Below are positions 18,566-31,000 of a stretch of DNA of 64,000 bases, one piece after another. The stretch is from Pegea sp. RAD2-039 (Eukaryota; Chordata; Thaliacea; Salpida; Salpidae): the NCBI GenBank assembly GCA_034620365.1, contig JAQGEQ010000380.1, positions 1,798,001-1,862,000 of the forward strand, read 5' to 3'. The notes under the pieces are model-generated. The model was not told the origin of the DNA. It saw only the letters and a program-made list of their open reading frames with translations, and searched no databases. Each line of letters opens with the position of its first letter. Position 1 is the first letter of the stretch. The position numbers and the translations under genes are program-made.

Positions 18566-20033
18566 AGTGGAGTAAACCAGCAAGCACTTTTACCAAATCA
18601 GCCCGCGGCTAACTGCAAATCGTAATTTGGCCTTTAGAAAACCAGCTTTAGCTAAGCTTGGAAAACCAGTCATCACTCAATGTAATGCTCTTTTAAATTG
18701 CTCAAAAATTTTCCACTGAATTAAGTTAGGCAGTTTAAATAAAGTCTTATGGTAAAATTTGTCTTCCGGAAATTAAATATTACAGATAGGAACATAATGG
18801 AAGGTCAAATTCTTTGTCTTAGCAAACTTCATAATCTTTCTTCCTTAAATACATTCTGTTTGAAAACGTTGACTGAGATTAAAGGCTTTGTAGCCATGAA
18901 AAAAATTCACTTTGCTTGAAATTGTCTTACCATGAGGTTTAAGTTATTAAGTTTAAAGTAATCTCTTAGAGGTAACACTAAATTTTTAAGCAAAAAGAAC
19001 TTTTTTACTTAGGTGTATAAACAGAATTGCTTTTAGTCGTCACATCTGTTTTTGAATTTCGTTCTCGTAGGCTTTTATTCACTAACAGAAGATTAGACTT
19101 ATTTAAATCGTGTGCCTGTAGGCAGAGCTGAATAATTTAAAGTTTCAAAAACGTCCAAAGCTGACCAATTGTTAGACTCGTGGGTCGCTAAAGGCTTACA
19201 GCTCTAATTAGAATCCACATAACTTAAATTATGATGAAAAATTTATTAGACCTCTCTTGTTCAAAGTAATTTTTGAAAACAAAAAAATTTAGAAATAATA
19301 ATAAATCTTCGAATTCACAGTGACAAGCGTAAACATTTTTTTCTTTTATCTAAAACTTAAACTGTAAAGCGTCAAACGGAGTGAAAAGTATTCATTGTGT
19401 CATTTAAAATTTAATTTATTTAGAGTCTTTGAGAAGCATATAAGTTTAGTTGATAAGGAATTTTGATACTGGAAAGGGAAAGAAGGGGTAATGAACGTGT
19501 TGAAGTTATATTCAATTCACTAAAAGGTACAGAAACTCTTTACAAAGGGATTATCACTTATTACTTACTAAAAGTGCAATTTCAGCCCATTTAACACACA
19601 AAAAGCTACGAACATACAATAGAAGCTTGTTGATAACACTAACTGCTCAATGATGCTAAAAATCTGAAAAAGAAGCTCTTCAGAAAACTTTCAAGCATCG
19701 ACAATTTCAAAATAAATAAATCAAATCTTTCCAGCTTTCATATTACAAAGGATATTGGTGTCAAGTATTTAATCGGATCAAACCAAGATTGTTGATAGAC
19801 CTATGTTTGCACAACCTATTAATTTTCATTGAGTAATCAAGTAGCTGCTGTGAGCAAACTGTTCTCTTCAATTTTACGTTTTCTTCGTCGGCTATCAACA
19901 AATACATATTACAAAGGAGTAAATATCACAACCATCAAGGTGTACTTTCTAGTTTTTCTGTGTGCTGTGTTAACATTCTTATTCACTTTGAAACGCTTTT
20001 AGATGACATAATACTTAGACTTTTACTCCACTG
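18566..20033. mobile_element. hAT-like non-autonomous or decayed DNA transposon (about 1468 bp)
   Basis: Begins CAGTGGAGTAAA (18566-18577) and ends TTTACTCCACTG (20022-20033), a perfect 12-bp terminal inverted repeat. CAGTG ends suit the hAT superfamily. The interior is richer in G+C than its surroundings, has several ACCAG motifs close to the left end, and shows no open transposase frame. Target-site duplication is unclear: the 8 bases abutting the two ends match at 5 of 8, while CTTTTATG at 18550-18557 and CTTTTATT at 20034-20041 match at 7 of 8, but the former is 8 bases outside the inverted repeat. It could be a long MITE or a deleted autonomous copy. Confidence 0.6.
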
Positions 20034-23000
20034 CTTTTATTTGTTATGTATTTGCCAAAAAGTTGGCTTTATAAAGTTAAAAGTTTAATTACGATTTAGC
20101 TTCAAATTTATTCTATCTTATTTCTATTCTACGGATGTAGAAAGCAAAGTAAAATAATCTAAAATTTTATTTTGTTGCCATAACTTTTCTATCAAACTCA
20201 ATATTTATATAAAAATATAAACGAGACTCGATTTCAAACATTATAATTCCACATAACATTAAACACCTGCACTAGTAAATTATCATTTTTGCTTCTCAAG
20301 GCTGATGACATCTAGGATAATGATCTCTTTTAAATGAACTTTACGTTGCGGATTTTCCGCTTAAATATCTGCGTTTGTATGAATAAAAGTGGTTGACAGA
20401 CAGTAAAAATTACAGTGTAGAGAGCTCATTACATTGACATCAAAGATGCCTTAGGGCAAGAAGGAAGCTAAACCTATAATTTTTTGAGATCATCAGCTTA
20501 AGCGGTACTTGATACCTCTCAAAATATGTAAACAAACATTTAATAAAACGGGCGTGATTAGATGGTAGAGTCATATCTTTTAAATAATCTACTGCAACTA
20601 AATATTTGTTTCAATTTCATCGACTGTAAGGTCTAGACCGGAATTCATTTTAGTAATCCTATTCTCTTAACAAACAACCCATTGTCTAGCTTTTCATGAT
20701 TTTTCGGTGGTAATAAATCGATGTAAACCAGGTTTGGTCCTGTTAAGCCAGAAATCAACGTAAAGAAACTTCTTTGATTGAACTTTTTAAACTGTTGATT
20801 ATCTTTAGTCTTTGTTGTACATATTGGTTTGAGAATTTTCATCGTGTGCAGCTTCAAATAAATTTTATGAATTTTGCAATAACGACAAAAGATTTCAAAT
20901 TCTTAAGAATTAGACTTTACATTTTGAAAATTGATCCATGTAAATCAAAAGCAAGGCGAATATTTCATAAGTGATTACTATTCAAATTTGTTAGATGTAA
21001 AGTTTCAAATTTCATCAACTACTTTTTGTGAAAGTTTAAGGTTTACTTGATTAAGTAACCTTTACCTTTTCTTGAAGTTTTTTCGTTGCAATGAACTGTG
21101 TAATCACTAATTAATACAAAATTTTTGGTTGTTTCCATTTAATCAATAACTTTTGAAAACTCTAAGAATAATTTAACTAAATAATGTTTATTAAATATCA
21201 ATTCACGATCTTCTTCTTGCTTCCTATATTCAAACTTTTCTTATCATTTCAACTTATTCTACTACTTTCAATTTTTAAACACACTGGCGTCGTAGACCGA
21301 AAATTAGTAACTAGATTATGCCTATCAATCAAATTTTCTTTGTGTTCCGCTGTTGAAAGCAATCACCTTAAAATTATAAAACTGTGAACTGTTTATCAGA
21401 TATCGATTTAATTATTTAAAGCTTTAAATTGTCTGATTAACTTTAAAAGAATTTTGCAGGTTCAATTAATTTCTTTGAACTTTAAAAAGTTTAAAACCTT
21501 TATTGGCAAACAGCTTTGCTTTTTAGTTATAAAGATTTGACTACGATAAATTTTAAATTAAACAAATTATTATAAATAAATCATCTGCGTCATTTAAAGA
21601 TTTCAATATTGGTTAAATCTATTTTCATTTTAGTAAAAATATTTTTTTAATATTTCTTATTTCTTTTTCTGACAACATCTAAACCATTTTTGACAATGAG
21701 TTTTTGGTTTAATGAATATTTGATTTATTCGAATATTTATTAGCAAAACTGCAAACAAAAGTTGTAAACAGGAAAGCAAAAGCTAACAAGTCTATTTTAA
21801 TAAATTGAAATTCAATATTATTGCTTTCCACAAAAAGTGAACAATTTTGTACTTTGCTAACTTTTAAATGATTACTTTTAAGTTTTAAATTTTTGCGTTT
21901 AAAAACTCATAGTGTATTTAGTATATCATAGTTCTATTTTCTAATTTTTGAGATGTTATTTAAACAAAATTTAACAAAATTCGACTTTTATTCAAACAAA
22001 TTTAAAATTACCGTCATTATGTATAGCCATTTTAAGTAAAAAACCAATTAATCAGATTATATGTTTATTACTAATCACAGAATTTAAAAACTTACATCTT
22101 TGTTATTGCATAAATTTTATATCTGTTTTTAGCTTATATCTGATAAATTTTCAAACTTGAAAAAATAGTTTTTTTAATTATCAATGCTTTGATAAGATAT
22201 TTCTACTTTGATATATCCAATACATAATCCACTTCTATAAACAGTTTGTCTTAACTATAAAATGTTGTTATAAAGTTTTGATATCAAACTAACTCAAAGA
22301 ATAAATGTTTTGAATTTTATTCTAAACTTTTTATTAAATGCTTAGTATAGATATCAAAATAAAAACAAAGTCTTAAAGTTTCTAATTTTTGTAAACAAAT
22401 ATTTTTGCTTTTTATCACTGCTTTTAGGATTATTTTCGAGAAAAACATTTCGCAGTTTTTCATAGTATCAAAGATCTATTCCATTAAAATAGTTTTGTGA
22501 AGAGATTTAAACGCCCTTGTCAGTAAATAGAATGATTCATCTCATTTCAAATTTAATGCCATCGAAACTTGTCTTCTAGTTTGTTGAAAATTTCTTTCAT
22601 TCGCTCCTTCGGCTTACTTTTCTTAACTTTCTGATTTCCCCGTGTGTTCAATCACTACAATTTAGAATTTGGTAGATAATTAAATGTAGTAAAGTTCTAT
22701 AAATCGTGTCTAATCTTACCTTGTCATCCACTAAACGTCAACTTTATACTTACAACTCTTGTAGGTTGTTATTGATAAGACAAAGCTTAGAGGTCATCTC
22801 TTATAGAACTTTTCACATGAACCTTTTTAGTGAAAATCAACTTTAAAATTTAATTACATAGTTAGTTTCCTTAACGAAGACACATGGACAGAAGCTACAT
22901 GAATATTTCAAAAGGATCTGCAGGAAAATGATTTAGTAAAGTTGGCAGATATTTCATTAAGATTATAAAGTTTAGTGAAGCTTTAGTTTCAGGTGAAGCT

Positions 23001-25055
23001 CTGTTTTAAAGTTCATATAAACCCCATGCACTAAAAGAAAATATATTAGAGTTTGCCAAAGGTCGGTACTTACTATGTAATATAATATGATTGATCTTGT
23101 GAAGACGAAGCATTTACAACTTAGGTTTTCGTATTGAAGATTTGTCTTTGACAATTATACCTACAAAGTTTGAAACTAATGTAGCGTTAAAAGTGTTTAC
23201 TAAATTGTATGTTTTAAGTTATCTTTTGCATGTTAAAGTTGTTAAATTCTATAAAACAATTATTATAAATAGATCATTATAAACCATATGCTATACGCCA
23301 ATGAAAATAGTAGTTGAATTCATAATCGAGTTTATAGAATTAACAGGTTAGTGAGGATATCGATTAAAATCAACTCTAAAATTTTAATTTCTGCTTTCAA
23401 AGAATGATTAGTTTGTATAAAAGAGTAGAAAGACGAATCATTTAAGTTTTGAATGCTCCTCAGCATGGTTTCACAAAATAAACTTTTTAAAGTAATTTTA
23501 TATATTTCTTTTGTTTACTTTAAATCATTTAGACAGAAACTTGGACAACTTTCTTTAATTAAGAGATCTTAGGAGATTAAGATAAATATTGCAAAGTATC
23601 CAAACTAAAAAGCAATTCCAATTTTGAATTTATTACCTTCATATTTCCTCAGAATTTTCTGCTGGAAACGCTCTTATCATTTAGTGAATACTCTTTAACT
23701 TTGTATTCATGTTCATTCATCCCATAAAATCTGGCTTTATTTTTACAAAGCGAATTTTATAAAGTGCTGATGAAGTTATTTTCAGCAACCTATACGCAAA
23801 ATATAAGTTGTTTTGGTGGGTTGGTCTTCCTTTATTAAAAATATAATCTTATTTAGGTTTTACGTCATATATAAAAGCTATATAGCAATAATAAAGCAAG
23901 TGTAAAAATTCTGAAGCGTCGACAAAAAAACTAATAACAAAATTTGACAGAAACTTTTGATTTGAAGAAACTCAGCAAAAGTTCTAATGATTTAGGTCAA
24001 GTAGAAAAGAATATTAACTTATATTCTACTTCAAGCATTTGCTCAACTATAAAAAGTATTTAAGCAAACGTAAGAGGTTTAAGATACACAAAACTCACTT
24101 ATAAGTCGTTAAAACAGTAATACTTTCACATTTATTTGTAAAGTCAATATTAAAAAGTCTTCAAACTCTAGTTTTATGTGCGAGTAAATATAAGTGAAAA
24201 CAAGACAAGTTGACTTTAGAGATTTTATTACTGTTTCACTTTTTTGAATTACTTATACATTTTACGCTGTTTAAACTAGCCTCACCTTTATTTGAGGAAA
24301 AGAGCGATTATTACCAAAATCTGATTTAAAAATTGTAATAAGCAAACTTGGAACAAAATGCAAACAAAAACAAAAATGAAATGAAACAATCTTATTGATA
24401 TTATAAAATGAATAAAAAAAGCTAAGGTGTTAGGTAGTTTAAGATCTTATTCAAATGTTTGATTTCCATTTTAATTGAGCTCATTTAAAAACATTTTGAA
24501 CAAAGTACAAGTAACTCAACCTAAATATATTTTATTTTTATTAAAATTTTGTGAATATGTATTACAGTGATGATATAGTTAAATGAGACGTAAAAAAGAT
24601 TAAAATTTACTCATGATGTTAAAGAAAGACATGAAAATCCTCGCGTTCAAGTAACCAACAACTTTATTTAAGAGTTTGCCTTCAGGCTTATCGGGAAAGG
24701 AGAAGTTCAAAATAACCAAAAAACTCTTCCATATATTAGCTCAACTTTGGTTCTTGTTCAGTACTCACTGTTAAACAGAATGCTTTTAGAATTTGCCTTT
24801 GCGTGTGAAAGTTATAAGAGATATAGCCAATCGTCTTACACTGTCAAAATATAATGTATATCCTCTAAAAGTAGTTTCTTGCAGCCCAAAGAATTGAGTG
24901 AGCTGCGAAAGCCAGCTTGTCATGCTTCAGTAAGTTGAGTTTAACGGAGCGTTAAGAAGTCATTTTGCTGTTCAGTAGATGCGTGCTTAAAAGAAAGATA
25001 TCTCTAAACATTTTGTGATTTCAAAAGGATTTTTCGACTAAAACTGATACCGGAA
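20034..25055. other. Upstream flank of DCBLD-like gene (or intron); no gene supported
   Basis: Mostly A/T-rich with stops in all frames. About 24640-25055, just before the ATG at 25056, is richer in G+C and may be the 5' UTR or promoter of that start. Scattered short open frames at 20645-20974 and 21184-21387 look random. Confidence 0.5.
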
Positions 25056-28000
25056 ATGCATTTAATGAAGTCTGCCATTACATTCTGGATCGTAATTTTT
25101 GAATTCTTGTCACTAAACTGGAATTATTTTCTTGCAGCTTCCTCCCCATGCTCCTACTTCCTTACTAGAAACTCTGGGACTTTTACATCACCCAGGTACC
25201 CCGAAAAACCTGAAACCAAACTCAACTTCTTGTCTTGTCAATGGGAGATTAAGGTAGAAGTTGGAAAAGAAATCCATATGCATTTTGGTGACTTAGACCT
25301 CAAAGGACCAAAAGACGATTGTGGGAAGGGAAATGTGGTTTTCTATGAAGGAATCGGAAAATCTCGTGAAAAAATGGGTTTGTTTAGCTTTTCTTTGTTT
25401 TATGTAAATTTAAAATACCTTCATCTGTCAAATTATCATCAACTAATCCTATTTAAACGGAAAAATTCATAAAAAATCAATCACTACTAATTTTAGCATA
25501 TGCGTTTTTGTCAGTAACAGATGGAAATCCTTTTCGTTACTCTTCAAGCAATTGAAATATTTAACAGTTTTCTCTTCCAAGCTGTCTTTAAATTATTAAT
25601 TCTAATCTTAGGTCATTGTAGCAGTCAACCAGGCATTAACACTATTTATTAAAGGCGAAGTTATCAGTTGTTACTTGTATACAGGCAAGAAACATGATAT
25701 TAAAAGTTAATATGAAGATATCTGTTTTTTTTAGCTCTGTTAATGGCCTTTAATTCCCTTTTCATGTTTTTACTTAAATGTTACACACTTATAGTTTGTG
25801 TCGTCAACACAAAATGATTGTCAGTTAGAGACCACTGCAAATAAATCTAAGCAAACACTTTTTAGCCCGAAATAAAATATAAATTGTTATTTACTTTTAC
25901 AACTTCATTTCAATAAGACTTAATGAAACCACTCGAGCATAGAAATCTCCTAAACTGATATGAAAAGTAAAAAATTAAATCTTAAGTCTTTTTTGACTGT
26001 ATTTTTTCAACAGGAAGCCAAAGTTGAATTTGATTGACCTTTCAGAATCTACTGTTAGTCAATCCTATTTCATTAGCCGGAATAGAAGTAATTTTTACTG
26101 AAATCACAACGAAATGAACTCTAAAGTTCTTTGAAATCTTTTTTTTATAAAAATTCAACGTTTTCACTAAAACAATTGCTGCTATCAGAGCAATAATTGT
26201 AAATTTCCAAACTTCTAATGCGAGGTATTTTCATTGAAAACTGACAAATAATTTTAAAGTATTTGTGTAATGTATTTAACTGGTGAAATTGTATTCAATT
26301 AAACCCGTCTTTTACCAAGTCTTCTGCAGTCGCATCAAACTTTTGTCATGGTTCTATTATAGACAGCTGTTGGTGAGAGATATAAAATGGATTTTAAAAT
26401 GGGCTTGTCGTCTCAAGCTTCACAAAGGTTCTCCGCCACTCAAATCCACTTTTAGCTAAATTTTCTCATACAAAATTGTTTTAAACTTATATAAGAACAG
26501 TCTCTTTTACTAGCGCAATGAATAATCTCTAATGATTAAATTATACTGGATAAAAAATCACATAATTCCTCAATCATTTTGCTTAATTCGTCAAATGAAA
26601 ACTTCAGTATATTTGGCAACTTGCCGAAGTATCAATTTTATTTCAAAGCTTTTTTTGTGAACTAAGCTTTGCCAAGAATAGAATCTTGCTGTTAATTTAT
26701 TGATTGGAACTTTATTTGAAGATTTTCAAAGTTTTTAAATTAGACGTTCCAACCAGGAAATTTTAAAGCGTTACAAACGATAGTCTCTCAGTATGTAAAA
26801 ATATTGCCTTCTAAATTGAAAATAGATCTTATGCATTTGGTTGAATAGTTTTAAGGTTGTTAATATTACCGCTTTATGACTACTGGGTATTTCTTAATCT
26901 GAATATTATCTAATATTTAAAAAATACTACATAACTTGGGTTAAATTGTAAACATGATTTATTTCAATGATTAAAACATTGTAAAATTACATAATTAAAA
27001 TAGTTCTGTAAAGATCAGTTACTTTAGAATGCTTCAACTATTACGAATAAAATTTGTTTAAAAACCCTTGATATTTGCTCTTTAAGTAATAAAAAAGCTT
27101 TGATTGAAATCTTTGTTTAAACAAAACAAGTTTTTGTTTTGAAAATTATCAAATTATGAATAGAAAAAAAGTTTACACAATAGCTTTTAAAACCACCCTT
27201 TCAATAAAACCAATTGTTTCAGTACTTTATTCTAATTGATAATTTAATTACTACTGATTAAATCCGATTATGGTTCGTATCTTGGTTTTACTTAAGGCCA
27301 CCCGGATTTTAAATTTAATATTTCATCTTCTAGTTGTACTTAAAATTACAAAAAAGGTTATTTGGCTGCATCGATTATTAACTTGAAATTGAACAGTACT
27401 AGACATATTATATTTTCACCTACACAACTATTCTTTTATGCTTCAGCTCAAATTTTAAGTAATAAAAATAGAAGAATGTTTCCAAGTAAGCTTAGAAGTT
27501 TAAGAATTGTAAATTGATCTTAATGCTTTTAATAAATTATTAGTAATTTTTTAATGCAGCAATTGCTTGATGTAGCTGTGTGAGTGTTTTAAAAACATGA
27601 TAAATTTATAGACTCGAAAAATACCCAATAATGTTGTTCAAATATAAAGAAATAATTTAAATCTATATCTAATATTAATTTTCTTAAATTGATTATAATC
27701 AGCTGTCGATATTTCATTTTTTATTATAATACTCAAGGTTGCTTCTTGAATTCAACCCGCTTATAGCTTAGATGATTCTATCTTCAATTCAGTACTTTGA
27801 TCTCACCGCCAGTTGAAGATACTTGCGATAGAAAAACCCCACCTTAATATCTCATCTTAACAAGAGTTTGCTTTGATCATTTGCTGTATCTTTTTAACAA
27901 TCACAGTACACAGTTACCGTAAACTTGATGAAAAGTATGCAGAATTAAAGTTGAGTATGTTTGAGAAACACCGGAAGAAAGCAGTCAGGATTTTGTCTAT

Positions 28001-31000
28001 GATCGTATATTACAGTTAGATTAAATTCACTTTTTAATTTCCTCAACCAATTTAAACTTTGCTGCATGTCAAATCTCTACTAATCATTAAAATTGAATGA
28101 ACTTCTTTCTTTGTTTTGCTACGTTGTAAAAAAGATGAATGAAAAAACACAGTTTCTTTAACTCTGTTGTAACCATCCAAAAAATTTAGTCTCGCGTATT
28201 AAAACTATTAATTAAAAAAAGACCAATACAAATAAAACTTTGATTATTTAGTCAATAAATAAAGAATTTAAATCAAATCAGTTTTCTGTTTGTGTATTTT
28301 TTAAACTTTTTCATTTAATGTATCCAGCGCGTGAATTAAAAAATTGAAGGATGCAAAATCTTAAAGATCTCTTTGCAGAACTTTTGATACAATCTTTGTA
28401 AAAGATGATTTATTTTTTGCTTTATTCTTCAGTTTATTATCTAAGTTTAAGCTTCAAGTTTTTTTAAGCAAATCGAATCTTTAAGTCAATCAATTAATTT
28501 TTATCAATTTAATCATTGACCTCAAATTGAAAAGTGGATAGATAAAAACCATATCATAATACGATTGATTTTGAAATTTCAAAATCAATTTTTAATCTAA
28601 TTTAATATTATATCAGTTTGATATTCAAACCTAAACTTCAGTTACAGAAAATTATAACAGCTGTCTTTGATGATTTGCAGTCAGTGAAACAGATTAATTC
28701 TACCGCTTCGTTTTCTTAACTCAAATTTCTCTTTTTCAATACATTGAATATGCACAGTAGCAGCTATGAGTCAGAAAACTTAACCAGTAAAAGAGCTTAT
28801 TACAAATTTAAGCCCCTGTTAAAACAGCTGACTTTTATTTGAAGTATCTAGGGCGGAGGTGGAATAGAAGGATGAGTTTAAAGTATAAGGAACATCAGCT
28901 GTTAGCTGCCACTCTTATTAGTAGTCTTTGAGGTTTCCTTTTTCGATATAAAATTAAAACTCCTTTTAGATTAGCAGTTAAAAATATTATTACCTCTTTA
29001 TAATTAGGCTAATTTTAAACCGACTTAGTCATATTTTTCAACTTTTTGATTATTTGTTTGATTTTGAGAAGTGATTGGCTGTTTCACATTTTACGGTTTT
29101 CGTCATCTTATGCTTGGTTTTAAGTTACAACAGTTTTAAAGATTATCTTTTGATTAAAGTATAAAAGATGAAAAGCATACCCTTCATAACTATCATAATA
29201 ATCATAATAAACATATCCTTCGTAAAAATTTAATAAATAAAATACTTTTCTTTTTACTTTAATTTTAAATATTTTCCGGTTTTTCGTTTTAATAAACAAA
29301 GCAAATCATTACTTGTTTAAATATAGTTTTCAATTTGTCAAAAATCCAAATTTAATTTTCTTTTAAACACATTTCTAATGTTATTTAGCTTACAAGAAGT
29401 ATTTTAGCAAATGAAGATCCCGAAAAGATTTTGTTAATAAGTTTATACTAAAAGCTCATTGTGCATATAATAGCATTACATTGCGGAAGCCGCAGCCTAA
29501 CTATTTTACAAGAACATTTCAATTATGTCTTCAATTCAAATTAATAATGAAAATATTTAACGAGAGCAACAAATCTATAAAAATGATTATTCTCATGAAG
29601 AATTTATTCTTTTGTGTTTAAATATTTTTGTTGAAAAAGTTTTTGAGAAATTTAATTTGAGCAGAAAACTTTTATTACAGCCGACCACCTACTTTGACTT
29701 TTAGGTGCAAGATAAAAAATAATTTCTATGGGCCTTGAATTAAGATTAGGCTTTTATATTCATTAATCAGTTTTAGAGGTAAGTAACTTAACAAAAAGTG
29801 TGTTGACTTAGAGTCCAAAGCTTATCAAAAAGTATTTTACAATTTAGTTTTTCGGTTGTAACTTAGAAAAGAATATTTCTTAATGATAAATCAGTAAGAC
29901 ATAGAAAATTTTAAACAAGATATAAAAGTCCGATAAATCATAAAAATGTTCGCCTAACTTCTTTATTCTAATTTGTCTTATAAAAGATTCAACCATATTT
30001 TCAATGTGCTGAAATAAACGCTGTCAAAGCTGTAAGCTTTTAAAATCAAGAAAAGGATAAATAATTTTGCTCTTATCAAAGTAATAAATCAAAACTAATC
30101 GTGTGTAAAGTATAAGTACCACGTTTAAACTATGATTTTCTGATTTCATTAAAACCCTAGTAGCTTAGAAAAAGATTTTTATAAACAAACAATCGTTCAT
30201 ATTTTTTTAACAAACATCAATTATTCTTAGCTTAGATTTAGCAAACAAATTTCAGTAAGATCTTCACAAACTTTGCAAGGAAAATTTGTAGCCTAATCTT
30301 GATGCTACGTTCTTATTGACTTATGAAGTAATCATTTTTGATAACAGGCTATCACTATTTCATTATTTAATGATTTGATTACCATTTTAATAAATAGAAT
30401 TCTATTTGTTTTGGTATTCTCATTTAACTTTTGTTGATTAAACAACTTGCTTTTAAACTCTTCAAAGAAAAAATATTTGCTTCTTCAAGTTAATTTTGTA
30501 GATATTTTTTGTAAACAAAAGATCTTAATGTCTCTTCTCTGGAATAACCCATTTCTATAATATCTAACAACTACAGAAAAACGTTTGTTGTACCTAAAAT
30601 TATGTTATTTGAATTTTTTTTTGTAAATTTTGATGCATCATTTTCATGTATTAGCGGATGATGACTGAACTAAAAGGCTTTTTGCTTCAATGCACTTTGT
30701 ATGGTTCAAAAACTAGAAAAAACATTGTTTTGAAAGGTTATGTTCGCTGACCAATTGGGCATAAGCTTTGCAAGTTACCAAAATTACAGCAGAGTAACTT
30801 TATATAACTCCCCGCTCAACGTATCATTAGATTAATTACATAAATATGTTGCAAGTTAAAACCTTTTCAGTTCATACATTTTAGTTTAATTCCTTTTTAT
30901 TATTGGTGATAAAAATGTAAGAAGTCTTTTGTTTGTTTCTAAAATTTTTTGTATAAAAATGTCTTTTGTAATTTGCTAAAAGCGTTTTTTTGTTATTATC

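Noticed and set aside
22560-22680. Basic, helical-looking minus-strand frame (KKSKPKERMKEIFNKLEDKF)
   Set aside because: The only nearby acceptor would start the exon with a stop in that frame, and no partner exons were found.
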